This document shows positions 36,968 to 49,400 of a stretch of 64,000 bases of DNA, piece after piece. Below the pieces are notes generated by a model. It saw nothing but the letters and a program-made list of their open reading frames with translations. It searched no databases and was not told the DNA's origin. Within the stretch, counting starts at the first letter, position 1; every line of letters starts with the position of its first letter. The stretch comes from Alligator mississippiensis (lineage: Eukaryota; Chordata; Crocodylia; Alligatoridae): contig NC_081835.1 of NCBI RefSeq assembly GCF_030867095.1, positions 17,430,501-17,494,500 on the forward strand, in the 5' to 3' direction. The position numbers and the translations under genes are program-made.

Positions 36968-37306
36968 CTAGATCACCCTTGAATAACATCTTTCTTCTTC
37001 ATCTCTCCTCTGCCTTTCCTCCAGATGCATTTCTCTCCCTCCACCACTGGCTGTTTTCTTTTCTGAGCTAACGAACGAGACGGACCTGCGTGTTTGTGGT
37101 CTGACAAAGTACGGAACAGGCGGGGGACTGTTCGGGGCACCAGCCTTGGCACAGCCCCTCTGCCAGGCACACACCCCAGACACAACACCTAGCTTCAGCC
37201 ATCCTCTGGGGAGCCTGGCAGCTGGCACGGCTGTCCCAGGAGGCCCTGCCAGAAGCACGGACACGAGGAAAAACAATGACCCAATTAGTCCGTCCTTCTC
37301 CGGCAT
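36968..37306 (-). CDS. Candidate first coding exon with signal/anchor-like leader (speculative)
   Basis: A minus-strand ATG at 37306 sits in a strong Kozak context (CCCCACCATGC). It opens a 112-codon frame starting MPEKDGLIGSLFFLVSVLLAG, so a hydrophobic run of about 13 residues follows a short polar N-terminus. About 85-90 bases upstream on the minus strand is a CCAAT motif (CACCAATAGG), and the area is richer in CpG than its surroundings. A possible donor (CTAG|GTGTTG) would end the exon after about 41 codons; the rest of the frame is low-complexity and charged. The strand matches CHST13, and a type II anchor exon is expected upstream of it, but the N-terminus lacks the usual basic residues of C4STs. 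It could equally be the first exon of an unrelated gene, or chance. Confidence 0.2.
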   Translation of the reverse strand: MPEKDGLIGSLFFLVSVLLAGPPGTAVPAARLPRGWLKLGVVSGVCAWQRGCAKAGAPNSPPPVPYFVRPQTRRSVSFVSSEKKTASGGGREMHLEERQRRDEEERCYSRVI

Positions 37307-39292
37307 GGTGGGGAGCGGAGGGGGGAGAAGTGCGAGTCCTTAAGGCAGGGCACGGCAGGAGTGACTACATCAGCCTGCAGGAAGGAAGGAGCCTATTGGT
37401 GTGGCTTTGTCAGATGTTTTGACATGAGCTTGGCTTTCAAATTTCTCTCTGAGCAAACAGAAGTACTGCCCAGGCAGACACAGCACAGGCTTCCCATACA
37501 CCCCTTTAGCAAGACACCAGCCCTGGCCCTGCCGTCCTAACCCACCTTCTTCTTTATTCTAGTCCTGTGTTCCCCTCCTTACTTCACCGCAGCTCTGACC
37601 TGTCGCACCCGTGCTGTCCCCAACCGTGTTCCCCTTTTCCCTCCCAGGCAGTGCAGCCCAGAAATGCCTGTCACAAGTAGCAGGAAGATTGGGAAGGAGA
37701 GAGGACATGGTCCTGGGAGTGCAGTGGAGAGAGTGGGGGGTCAGGATAGAGTGAAAGGGGAGGAGAAATGTTCTCTGCAAAGGGAAGTCCCCTCTCCTTG
37801 CATCTTTGATGCCCTGCACGACTCAGAAATTAAAGGATATTTTAACACCTCCTGCTCATTTATTACATTTATTAAAAGGAGGCTCCCTGGGAAAGCTCGG
37901 CTGGAGTTTCTGTGAAGCAAGCAGCCTCGCAGCTAGTATCTGCAAGGTTCAGGGTGCCACTAGCCAGGGACCATGCAGCTGCCTGCACCTGGAGGAGTGT
38001 GCTTCTCTTTCACAGGTATGCAGGTTGTAGCCGTACTGGTCTAGAGGAAAAGGCAATCAGGACTCGTAGTAGAGATCATATCTTTTATTAGACCAACAGG
38101 ATTTTTGCAAAGATCTTAAAAAACTTAAAGAATTTTTTTTGCAAAAATCTTGTTGCTCTAATAAAAGATATGATTTCTACTACAAGTCCTGATTGCCTTC
38201 TCTTTCCCAGAGCATTCACCACCACACAGAGCAGGGGGAGTCTGGGCATATACCACAAGAGACCTGAAGGAGATCCAAGCTGCTTGGGCATTGCTCTTGG
38301 GGCAGAGGCAGCAAAAGGCTGATGAGGAGAACAGCAAGACTTCAGCACAGGAAGCCAGGAGAAGCCAAGAGCCCCTTCAGCATATTGCACTCGGGTACCC
38401 TGGATTACCACAAGCATGAGAGAGGCACCAATCCCATTCCCCACAGTCATTCAAACAGAGCTGAAACCAGTCCCTTGATGGGTAAGCTGCACCACTTCCC
38501 ATCAGCCCTCATTGAAACCGAACCATACGGGTTAATTAGGTGGCACATGCCACTGCAGCCTCCTTGCTGCAGATCGGGGCAGGGAGGGCACAGGGGACTT
38601 GTCTAATCCTCACTCTGCTGTTCATCCCAGCAGGAGAGCATGAGCGAGCGATGGAGGATCAGAATCATGCTGAGCTCTGCCCTTACACAACGGCCTTTTG
38701 AGAAACAGCAACCAAGCGCGAACTGAGGACTAGCATGAGCTCCAGACTGAGGCCCTGCCAGCCCTGGCCCTAGAACAGCACTGGCACATTTTTTGGACAC
38801 AAACCCCCGTCTAAAAAGAATAAGGAGCCAGCATCCTCGTCTGTTGGAACATCCTGTTTGCGTGCTCCTCTCCCCACCCTTCCAGCACACGTCTCCCCAG
38901 CTACACCCCTCACAGCCCCATGCCCTATCCCTCTTCCCACCTACAGCAAGTCAGACTTGAAGTAACTACAGTATGAAACCAGAGGGAATCTAGCCCTCTC
39001 TTCAGCTTTTTAAGAGACACCTTTAGGGCTTGCCTGAAGACTTTCAGGGATAGTTAACAATGCTCAGCACCTGTGAAGATCGGGCTGTGGTTCATGCTCC
39101 ACAGTGATCTGGAAAATGAAGACATGCTTCTCATTCATGGCTATGCTAAGTAGCATCAGGGACCTTATTCAGTGTTTGTAAGTCCAGCAGACAGAAAAAA
39201 CCTGCTTCCTTCCCCCACCCCGGACCTGCAAAGTATTAACACATCGGTTCTCCTAATATTGAGTGGATAAAAAAGGGAGTTGGAATTGAAAG
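37307..39292. other. Possible minus-strand promoter region, then unique DNA and copy D
   Basis: A minus-strand CCAAT motif lies near 37394-37398, upstream of the candidate exon at 37306. Nothing else beyond the foldback at 38022 is recognised. Confidence 0.3.
38022..38208. mobile_element. Foldback relative of the Penelope-like repeats, copy D
   Basis: gcaatcaggactcgtagtag (38054) and its complement ctactacaagtcctgattgc (38177) bracket catatcttttattagaccaa and its reverse. The tail ggttgtagccgtactggtct is at the left. The hammerhead-like centre of copies A, B and E is absent, replaced by a short aagatctt-type loop. Confidence 0.65.
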
Positions 39293-39300
39293 CTCTATAG

Positions 39301-39487
39301 CAGGGGTGGGCAAAATGCGGCCCGCAGGCCAGATGTGACTCTCCAAGCCATTCTATGCGGCCCGTGGGGCCCCTAAAAAATTTAGAAAATTAGTATTTAC
39401 CTGCCCCTGGCTGCCTGTCGTGCAGTCCTCGATGGCTTGTCAAGACTCAGTAAGTGGCCCTCCGCCTGAAATAATTGCCCGCCCCTG
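39301..39487. mobile_element. Short hAT MITE
   Basis: Ends caggggtgggcaaaatgcgg and (reverse) caggggcgggcaattatttc. Flanks ctctatag (39293-39300) and ctctatcg (39488-39495) agree at 7 of 8 bases. It includes the phrase cggcccgcaggcc. At 187 bp it is the short form of the element at 58179. Confidence 0.85.
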
Positions 39488-39495
39488 CTCTATCG

Positions 39496-41216
39496 GCTTT
39501 ATTATTGCCACCAAGACTGGGCACTACTCCTCCCATAAAGCCAGTCTGCCCAGCTGTAAAAAAAAAGGCTAGGGATGCTGATCCTTTCCCAGCAACAGAA
39601 GAATAAAACCTCCATATAAATGCAAAGCATTTTCCTCTCTCAATTCCCCTCCAAATGTTTTCAATTAAAAATGAAGCAATGCCGTGGGCTTTTGTTAATT
39701 GCTACAAACCATCTACTGAACTGCAGCCGTCACTCCAGAGCCTGGTAGTGAGGAAGGCCCCTGCCCACATGCCAAAGTTATACTGTTTTAACTGCAGGGA
39801 TAGAGTTACATGAGGAGAAGCCCCCAGAGTGGGTGCAGTTATGCCATTATAAAGGTTCTTTATACTAGCAGTTATAAGGAAGGGGAGGTGTGTTGGTATA
39901 AGGTATAGTTACGCTGGAGAATCTGCCACCACAATTGGGGTTGTCCTGGTAGAACAATCTAAGTAAAAACACCACACCCCTAAATGACATACTAATACTG
40001 GTACAAAGCCCAAGTCAGACAGACCTGAATCGTCACCAGACAGAAACTTCAGTAATGCTTCAGCCAGAAGCTCATATGTTACTGATTTAAAATCTTTTGG
40101 TTTGGCTGAAATAAAATCGGGAATTAGACCAACCGAGTGACTTGGGCTGGGATGAACGGAGTCCAACAGCTTATGGAAGTTTGAGGGACTAGATCAGGAG
40201 TATTTTCCACCAGTAAGCAACCCATTCCCCAGCCTGTTTGAAACAGCCAAGTGAAATGAAAACCCCCTCTTGGTACTGAAACCCTCTGAATGGGCTAAAC
40301 AGAAATGAGATTTCAGCAATGTTGCCAGTGCAAATTAAGAAAAAAAATGCTTGGGGTGTTAGATGCGGCTCAGAAAAACCATCAATGTGCAAAATGGGGC
40401 TTCCCCTAGGGTGGTTTATGCCTAGGCTAGTTGCACATCACATTGATCATCGACACAGTGGAGTTAAAATACTGCAACACAATCCTATCCCCCTTATAGA
40501 CAGGGCCAAATATATATATGCACAGTACTTAAACACCTGTGATAGCAGTTATCAGCCCGTGTACTTCCTGAGGCCCATGTACTTCTCTTATGTCTACTTC
40601 TCTTCTGTCTCTGTCTTCACCTTCCTGTCGCAATAGAAAGGCAGTCCCTGACCGCACAGTGTGGTCTAAATAATTGCACTAGTTACAAACACTGGATGAT
40701 TTCTTCTTTTTCTTTAGAAGACCCTCAAGAACCAAAATGAAGCTGCCACAGACGCTCAGGCTGTTTTTCAAGGCAGGTTTCTGTAAGCCGTAGGATTTCA
40801 GCAAGCTCCTTTCAACCACTTCTATCCTGGGCCACCATGGAAGCCACATCTCCAGACCTTCCTCACCATGGGTTTTTAGAAGAGGTACCAAGGGATCCAA
40901 TTTCATGAGCGGCAGCAGTCCCCCAATTCAAGGATGATCTCTATCACGGCTCATTGATGGGTTTAAGGGACTAAAGAGTCCTTCCTTAAGCCACAGATCC
41001 ATCTGCAGAAGTTACAGGTCTTTCCACAGGGAAGAACAGGCCGTAGGCAGGGATTTCTTTCCTCTTCTTTTTCCTTCCTCTGCTCTCTCTTCTGTTTCAA
41101 GGGCAGAACACTTTACCTTGAAGTGGGCTGCCACTTGGTTGAGGTTGTGGCACCGCTGGAGTCAGTTAGCAGCCAGTTCCTCCCAGCTCTTGACATGGGT
41201 GTCCATTTTCTTGAGA
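39496..41216. other. No gene or element recognised
   Basis: AT-richer unique sequence between two DNA transposons. Confidence 0.45.
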
Positions 41217-41218
41217 TA

Positions 41219-41793
41219 CAGGCATCCTCAGACTTACGACACAATTGATTCCTGAAAACCACATCTTAAGTTGAAACGTTGTAACTCAGAACCAATTTTC
41301 TCATAAGAAAAAATGTTATACATGAGGGATTAGTTCCTGAACCAAGGCCCGATACCCTATTTTCACCAAAAATACCCCAGAATTTTGTACTTGATCAATT
41401 ATAGATAAGTAATATAGCTACATTAATGTATTTATATTGTAAATGGCAATCATACTGATTTGGAAGAACTTCTTTGAGGTGACTTTGCTGGACTTTGTAA
41501 GGCTCTTGGTTGGACTTTTTGAAGGGCTCTTGATTGGAGTCTTCTCAGGAGTCTCGGCTGCAGGTTCTTCTGGAGTCTCGTCTGCTTTCTTAAAGAAAGT
41601 GTCCATGGAAGTTTGGACAGATGTTCTCCAGGGAGATGGGTGATGCAGTGAACTTGTTCACTGGCATGGCATTGCAGCGGATCAAGTGTTGTAAAGTTGA
41701 AACTGATGTCATAAAGTTGAAACGGTGTCAGTTTATAAATGTTGTAAATGCAAAACGTTGTAACTCAAAATGTTGTAAGTCAAGGACTGCCTG
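41219..41793. mobile_element. Tigger/pogo-like (Tc1-mariner) non-autonomous element
   Basis: Ends caggcatcctcagacttacg (41219) and, in reverse, caggcagtccttgacttaca (41793) are inverted repeats flanked by TA (41217-41218, 41794-41795). Subterminal gttgaaacgttgtaactcag and its complement near 41750 extend the arms. The interior keeps a 62-codon minus-strand frame (41606-41418). Confidence 0.85.
41418..41606 (-). pseudogene. Lys/Pro/Ser-rich frame inside the Tigger-like element, possible transposase C-terminal remnant
   Basis: Begins MDTFFKKADETPEEPAAETP and continues with a repeated K-S-P-[ST]-K pattern before losing protein character in AT-rich DNA. DxFFKK tails followed by acidic/proline stretches are known at the C-termini of some pogo-type transposases, which would suit its location. 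At this length the match is only suggestive. Confidence 0.35.
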
Positions 41794-42302
41794 TATACCT
41801 TCAATGTGTTCCTGTAGCATTTCCTCTGGCTGTTGCGAGATCTCCGGCTGCAGCTAAACTGGGAGTAAAGCACTTGTTTTGGGAGTCAAGAGTTGGGCAT
41901 CCACACACAATGTCCAGTTCAGCAAAGCTAGCGCTTAAGGATCACTGACTCAGTGCTGGCGATTCAAGGGATCTGATTTACAAGGTAATACCTACTACAG
42001 CAGAGGATGCACAAAGAGAAAGAGAATGCAAAAAGTTTTACAAACGTCCACACACAATTGCTGAGATGCCCCCAGAGCAGACCCAGCCAAAGCACTCTGG
42101 GCACTCCAAGCACAAACAATTCTGAAGGGGTTGCAGCGGCATTGCCACCTTCCATTACAGACCCTGGAGAGGAAGGGTGACTTGAGAGTCATAATTTGAG
42201 GGGAAGTGGGATTTAGAAGCTGCTGAGCCCGGCTCATCAGCTAGGAATCTAACCACAGGAAAATCCTACTAAAGGTTTCTAAAAAAAGTGCCTACGATTA
42301 TG

Positions 42303-42623
42303 GGGTGCTTGTACACGTGATGAAAATTACCTGCTTTTGCGGTTTAATTGTGCCACGCTTTACACATACGGATTTTTTTTGTGATTTAATCGAGTTTGTT
42401 ATGTTGCAGACTAAGCCGCATCCCCCTGTAGTTTAGTTTGTAACGTAGTTACTTGTAATGTTGCAGCCTTTAATCTGACAGCTCACTCCCTGGCTGCAGG
42501 CAAGGCAGGCTGAAGGCAGAAGTGGCGAGGAGCCCAATCCTCCCCCCAGCCAAGTCCCACTGCAATTAAAACCCCATGGTTTCAATTTAGGGGACTAAAC
42601 CCCGGTCACATGTAAAAGTGCCC
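42303..42623. mobile_element. Harbinger-like MITE, copy 2
   Basis: Ends gggtgcttgtacacgtgatg and (reverse) gggcacttttacatgtgacc match copy 1 at 4980. A 3-bp ATG flanks both sides (42300-42302, 42624-42626). The interior shares the tagtttagtttg(c/t)aa and 'gcccaatcct' segments with copy 1 but is much shorter (321 versus 844 bp). Confidence 0.7.
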
Positions 42624-42889
42624 ATGTAGTCCTGCTCCCTGTACTATACAGGATTTTCCATTGCACTAGAAACCTAACAAGGGGACTCCACTAGTTGGTT
42701 ATACCATCTGAGTCATCCACCACGGTTCCAACACACAAAAAGTTCATAACTGATTGAATCCTGCATGGACCCAAATCTGTGCAGACCTAGTACGGGGGCC
42801 CAGCATTCACAAGGCTATCTAAAGAAGAGGGAAAACAACTGTTCCCCACCACATCTGCAAGGCACATAGCAATGGGTTTCAATTGTAGC

Positions 42890-43096
42890 TAAGAACATTT
42901 AGAACAAATCTCAGGAAAATTCCCTGTCAGAATTGCAGGACAAGGAACCAAGGGAAGTTGGGGAATCGTCTTTATTGAAGGTTTTCAAAAAGAGGTTGGA
43001 CAGGCATCTGCCTGGGACAATTTAAAGCATCCCGTGCCACAGTACGAGGTGAGACCAGATGACATGTGAAGTCCCTTCCAACCCTACAATTCTACC
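42890..43096 (+). mobile_element. CR1 LINE 3' end
   Basis: aaggttttcaaaaagaggtt ggacaggcatctgcc leads to agatgacatgtgaagtccct tccaaccctacaattcta, a diverged CR1 tail. Confidence 0.75.
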
Positions 43097-45304
43097 TGCA
43101 TTTGCAGCTTCATGCTATCTTGTATCCCATAAGTAACAGCTTCTCCAAGTGGACAAACAGACAGGCATCTCCCTCCTGTAGCTGCTTCTAACATTTGCGC
43201 TGAGAATCCCTCAACTGAAAGTGGCTCCTTGCAAATTTGATAATATCTTCGTTTATAGCATGGAGGCATAAAGAGCGCTTTATGCCTCTGATAATGCATC
43301 GCTTTAAGAGCTATGGCTTTGCCAAAGCAAACATCAGATGGGTTACTGCCTCGGGCCCCTGGCAGAGAGAAACAGTTACCTGGAAACCAGCATTTTAGGG
43401 ACTAGGAACAGTGAGGGGCTTGTGGGTTTTTTGCAGTAGGTTTCTGCCACTTTAAGTTATTGAGAGGGACACAATTATGTACATGCCTTGCTACAGCAGC
43501 AGGGATCATCTCCCAAATAACAGTCACCACATTGTGGCTTCTCCCGAGTTCCAGGGCTGTGTGAACAACTGGAAAGTAATCTGAGCTGCATGCGCTCCCC
43601 TGCCGATAAGTCCCTCTCTGGCCAAGAAACCCACTGTAAAGGGTCTGATGAGTCACTGTTTTACATGGGATCATCCAACAAACTGCACTGGGTTAAATGG
43701 GAAAAAGCATCAGTTCTTAAGGGGATGCACACTATTGGCTGGAAAAGCAAAGGCTGCCTTCTACAGGGAGAAAGGCTGCCAGGAGGAGGGAATAGGCACA
43801 GGAAAACATAATCTGTAACATAAGGCCCATTGAGCAGTTCTGCACAAGGCACTAAAGGAAACAGCTGCCAATGTGGGCATGTACGTGTCCCATTGCTGCT
43901 CCAGCCAGCCAGGAAGCTGGACACTCTTCCAGCAGGAGCAATGGTACCATGAACATCTGGGGATGTTAGTGCAAGGTTTTCAGAGACTGAAACAATGTCC
44001 CCACCTATACCTGCACCTTCTACCTACACCTGTACGTAGGTTCCCAGATTTTATGATGAGCCTTCTGGATGGAACGGAGAAGTCCCTGAAGACTTCACCT
44101 GGAATGGTTACTACGGAGCCCAATGTGCTGATTAAAAGACCCAGAGTCCTTCAAAGCCTTGCAGGAGGATTTGCATCCTGTCTTACTGAATTCCCCCTGC
44201 AGTGTCCTCCCTGTGCTTTTGGTCGTGCCAAAATTCAGACACAGGTGTGCAAAGCAGGCAGATGCAAAACACTGAGTCATTAGAAACACTGGGTCTGAGG
44301 CTGATAGGTACTAAGCATTTACTCCTCCTGAGCTTCACTGGGTAAAGCAAGTCACATCAGGATAGTCCCCTGATGAAGAAGCTTAAGGGGCTACGTAACT
44401 GCCCCAGAGTTTGAGAGATATATGCACCACTTGTGGCCTGGGAAATACAGCCCCTTCAGCCTGGTGCTGGCACAGAAAGCTCTCTCCGCTCCATCTAGTC
44501 TGAAATAGTGTGTCGCCCCGACTGCGAATTTTCCGCATTGGATAGCCAATGCCAGAAACAATAAAACTGCAGATGGCACATACGGGGCATTCAGCGTCCA
44601 GTGCTAACTGCCACCAGCCGTCGGGTTTCTTAGCCTGGAATCAGCTCAATACAAACAGATAGACTTTAATAAGAAAATGCTTTAACCCAGCCTCCCAGAT
44701 GCTGTGGCAACCTTTGTGAGGGAGGGGAGGCTGCTTCACCAGGAAGCAGCGCAGGAAGCTGAAGGAGCAGCACAGAAGCAGAGCCACGACTGAAGCAGAT
44801 TGCTGCTGTGAATAACAGGCTTTCTGCTGCTCTGCCCCCAGCCCCCAAGAGACAGTCCTCTCCCCTCTCCATCTAGTCCTGCCGGCATCATGCTGCAGCC
44901 TGAGGTCACTGGAGGCCAGTCCAGATTCCCCTCCATCACAACAGCAGCACTTCAGATAGTCCCTGCGGATGCTCTGGATTTCCAGGAGGGTTGGGTTTTC
45001 ATTATCTGCCATCTGCTTCCTCGCTAGTCCACCTGACAGCCACCCTCATCCTCTAAGTCCCACTCTGAAAGCTGCTGCTATGGCCACATCCCTAGCCAAG
45101 GAGCTAGGGTTCATTGTGAACTCTCAGTTGGTGAAGCTCCCATCACAGTGAGTGGTGCATCTGAATTGTACCATCCGGGGCACCTACTTTGGATGAACAA
45201 TGACAATGAACAATGACATTCATATAAACAGTAAATAGAGCCAGAATTTTACCAAAAAAGTAGAGCAATCTTAAACATTGTGAGGCTCAGACCTTGCACT
45301 AAGG
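43097..45304. other. No certain gene
   Basis: Holds the doubtful minus-strand frame at 45012; otherwise unique-looking. Confidence 0.4.
44641..45012 (-). CDS. Unrecognised minus-strand reading frame, possible exon
   Basis: An ATG at 45012 opens 123 codons beginning MADNENPTLLEIQSIRRDYL, followed by a run of four cysteines (KCCCCDGGE). The first 30 residues have ordinary protein-like composition. The rest turns serine/leucine/cysteine-rich and looks like translated noncoding DNA. I do not recognise it. A short real exon of about 30 codons, an old transposon-derived start or chance are all possible. No convincing splice donor was identified. Confidence 0.12.
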   Translation of the reverse strand: MADNENPTLLEIQSIRRDYLKCCCCDGGESGLASSDLRLQHDAGRTRWRGERTVSWGLGAEQQKACYSQQQSASVVALLLCCSFSFLRCFLVKQPPLPHKGCHSIWEAGLKHFLIKVYLFVLS

Positions 45305-45765
45305 AGGTTTGAGAGGAGCTTTGACTCTGTCTCTCATCCCATTCTCATTAAAAAACTAGGCAACTGTGGTGTCAATGCCTACACAGTCAGATGGATTGCA
45401 AATTGGCTGAGGGGCTGCACTCAGAGAGTGGTGGTGAATGGGTCATATTTGAGCTGGAGGGATGTGAGCAGTGGAGTCCCCCAGGGCTCGGTCCTTGGGC
45501 CCGCACTGTTCAATTTCTTTATTAGCAACTTGGACAAGGGGGTGAAAAGCACCCTGTTTAAATTTGCAGATGACACCAAGATTTGGGGTGAGGTGGGCAC
45601 GCTAGAAGGGAGGGACAGGATACAGCTGGACCTGGACAGGTTACAGGGGTGGGCAAATGGTGGTCATTTGAGCCCAGTTCTCTCTCCTGCCCAGGGCAGG
45701 GGGTCAGATTAGAAGATCTGCAAGGTCCCTTCCGACCCTACATCTATGAATCTATGAACTTCTTC
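45305..45765 (+). mobile_element. CR1 LINE with RT catalytic motifs, internally deleted
   Basis: The reading frame runs [14 protein letters not shown], then [32 protein letters not shown] and [12 protein letters not shown]. These are RT motifs including the catalytic FADD at about 45566-45577. After GWANGGH it jumps straight into the 3' tail (gcagggggtcagattagaag...accctacatctatgaatcta), so several hundred bases of ORF2 end are missing. Confidence 0.88.
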
Positions 45766-46269
45766 ATTTGACAGCTTATTCCCAAACTGACTGCTTGGGA
45801 TTTCTCCATGGCATCTGGTACAGGTCCTTGTCAGAGATGGGATACTAGATTAGATGGAGCACCGCTCTGATGCACTCTGGCCATTCCTTCTAATTCTCCT
45901 TGGACTTACTCACAATGAAGCTTTGTGGAAGGGAGATGCATGGGATTACACCAGGAGACAGTTGCAACACCACAGCTCTTTGGATCTGTACACCAAACAG
46001 AAACACTACATATGAATATCTCAGCCAGACCGGCCCTTGCTCCAAACACACAAGTGGAGCTGAGCACTACGTGGACTTGGCATGACAGGCCTTAACCCCT
46101 GTGCTGAAAGCTTAGCAAGTCCAAATCAGATAGCAAAGGAATGGGAGAGATTTAACATACTCTTATCTCCCTCTTCTTCCTGTTGTTTAGGGGGAGCCAA
46201 AACCACAGACTCTAATTTTGAACAGGGTATGCAAACTTTCACATCTATTTTGCAATTATACCTACAATC

Positions 46270-46442
46270 ACATCTACCTCACAGTCACGGAAAATGTTGA
46301 TGGAAATTTGTAAGTACATGTTAGACAAACATTTGTCTGGGATGCTTTAGACAGAGACGACGCCTTCAGCAGGTGGTCCGATTCGATAACTTCTTCAGGT
46401 CCCCTTCCAGGCCCAATTTTTCCATGGTTCTATCATCCTATA
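46270..46442 (+). mobile_element. CR1 LINE 3' end, old
   Basis: gttagacaaacatttgtctg ggatgctttagacag and ...ttccatggttctatcatcct resemble a worn CR1 terminus. Confidence 0.55.
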
Positions 46443-49400
46443 AACAGTATAACTGTTTGTGAAAATGATCATCCTGGGCTAGCTAAACATGTTATGTATC
46501 AGACATGCAGTTGATAATACTGGTAAATGCACGTGCAAAAGTGCATGCATCTACGTGTGCCTCTTGCGAGCCTGACTGATATAGAAATCTGGGCCACGGC
46601 ATTTTGTACTTTCTTTGCTGGCTCAGCAGCAAACTGTTAACTCTGAAGCCAAAGATATTCCCAGGACTGAGATGCTATCTAGCAATGCTACTTTGGCAGC
46701 CAGTTCTTTCCTTCTCATGCCATATGCTAATCACTGATCCCTGTGCTAGCTGCTAGAGCTCTGCTCTCTGGAACATTTTAAGGGGCTCCATCAAGGTGTT
46801 CAGAAAAACTGGTTCTGCTAATGCAACTTCAGGCTCTTGGAAAGAAGCAAGTTTGGCACCTACAAAAGACCTTTTTTTTTTTAGATTTCTGCTGCTTATT
46901 TATAATCTGCATGTCACTTTGGCAAGAATTCTAGCTTTACCATAGGGTTTGGCCCTATGACTGAAAGGGGAACTGTTGCCCTGATGAACCTTTTTTAGCA
47001 GCCTTATCCGCAGGAAAGGATCCTGAATTGATTTCTGAGAGCCCCTAGCCAAACCAGTTAATTGTCAGGCTTTAAATTAGATTTCTAACAGTTAAGACAA
47101 CTGAAGTAGCCACGTTACTCCAGGTAGCCCCTACTTGCAGAAGCAGCTGTGATCTGGCTGCCACAAGATATTTCAGAGGCTTGGAAACTCCATATTCATG
47201 ATGGGATTTTTGGCCCTGCCATTTAGCAAGTAGAAGAAGAAATAAAAGCTGTATCAGGAATCTCCACATATCCTATGAAGCTTCTTCTCATAGCTTGTCT
47301 CAAGATTGTTCCTGCTTGTTTGCAGTTTATTTTGTGTTTATGTTCCTGCTGGTAACTCACTTCTGGTTTCCAAACAGTCCCCTGCTACTCCTGCCTTGTG
47401 CTGTTCCCAGGGGCTGGGATTTGCCATAACTAGCCCTGAGTGGCCTTCTCTTTCCCTCGGGAGCATGCAGCACTGAGTTGGTGCTTTTAAAAATATTTAT
47501 TGCCATGCCAGCTCAAGTATTAGCCAAGAACACTCTAGCCAAATGGTCTACAACCAGGTGAAGCTACAGCAGTGGTTTCCAACATGGGTTCCCTGGACAA
47601 TAAGTAGTCCATGTGGCCATGACGAGCGAGCTGAAGATTGCATCAGTCCTGCCATCCTCTTTTCAATTAAAAGGTTGAGGATATGGTTGTGTGGTACCTG
47701 TTGGCACTGGATTTAGGACCCAGATGCCTTCTTTCGGGGGGACCCAAAACCCCCAGACCGACCATGACCTTCCCATTCGATAACAGGCAAAATTACTGAT
47801 ACACAGCGATAACAGAAAATAATAATGCAAGCGATTCTATAGCTGCCAATCCCAGGGCTGTCATCAGAGTCACATCTGGACAGGACACAAACTTCATTCT
47901 GAGGGTCTCTCTTGGGTGTCCGATGGCAGCAGCCTGGAGGTTGGAGGCCGAGACCACGCCATCCGTAGGGTGGATGAGATGGGCTGGTGGTATGACGTCT
48001 ATCAATGTGCCACAGGTTCCTCTCTTGGGGAAGCACTAAGCAAAAGGACTAGCCCACAATGAATCACATTACAGATCCAGCCGCTTGAACAAAAAACTAG
48101 TTTGCCAAACATCAAAAGAGCCATCACCAGAGCTTAAGTCAGGATCCAAGGATTGCAGACACTGGTCTGAGAAGAGGTGAATGTGGGACGGCTCCTTCTA
48201 ACCACCCAACACTTACCCAGGAACATGATCCAGACCTGGATCCAGTTGTTTGTAAAGGAAGCTCAGTTGCCCTCATGCCATGTTGATGAGGATGGAAGAG
48301 AGATTTAGCATTGAAGGTGGGTCTTGGTGGTGGGGGGAGGGGGTCGTGAGGCCCACATCCCTCTCCAATGCTGTCAGAAGGGGCACATTATGGATTTTAT
48401 TTAACAGAAAACAGAAGATTAAATCAAGACAATGCCAAGCTTGCCAGGAAGATACATACCTAACCGTCTCTGTCTCTGCAGGTCGAGTCTCTCCTGCACA
48501 CCAAGCACAATGCTTTCAAAAAGCGATTTTCTCTTACATTTTCACCCTGCCCTTCTCTTGGATCTGGACAGTGCAACAGCATATAGATGTAGCCTCTGAT
48601 GCCGATCTGAACTACAACATTTCCATTCACTGTCAATAAACTCCCTTTACAGTTCACTGCTTTGCAGGGATGGTCCCAGTAGTGCCGGTGCTGCCAGCTG
48701 TGCAGGAAAAGATAGAGGTCTGCCTCAGAGGACACTGTCTGGACACCATGGGGCAGATTTCCTGCTGGAGGGGCTGGAGACCCACATGCACTAGCCTGTG
48801 ATATGCACAATGTTTATATAATTAGACTGGCACACAAGGCTCACCCTCATGCACTAAATCCATAGGCTCAGGCTTCTCAGGCAACTATGAAGACCTCTCA
48901 GACTAAGAGGTCTGCAGTGCCCTATAACTGAGACCCCAAGGTGGCTGAGAGCTGGTACTGCGCTATGCTGGAAACTACACCATGCCTGCTGGCTTTGGCT
49001 CAGACCAACGCTGCCTGCCCTATATTTCCATGCAGGCTACATTAACTTAGCAAAAATGCAAGGGAAAAAAAAAGAAACCTCCCAGATGATGCATTGCTTA
49101 CAGGCCTGGGTTCCCTCACAGCGGCATGAATGCCTGTCTGGTATGCTTCTAGCAGACTTGCTAGCTCCACATCTGGGACTGATGAAATCCCAACCCCAGA
49201 TAAAACAACCAGATTGTGGAAAAAAGCAGATTTAGCAAATCTTTTCTGATAGCACCAGTTTATAAGGAGACAGTCCCTTTTGGCCTGTGTTGGTCTCTGG
49301 GTTCTCCATGTTTCACTCGCTGGTTGGGCGATTATTTTTTAAACAAAACAGATCATTTACCTGTGGAACTCATAGCCACAAGCTATGAAGTCAAAGAGCT

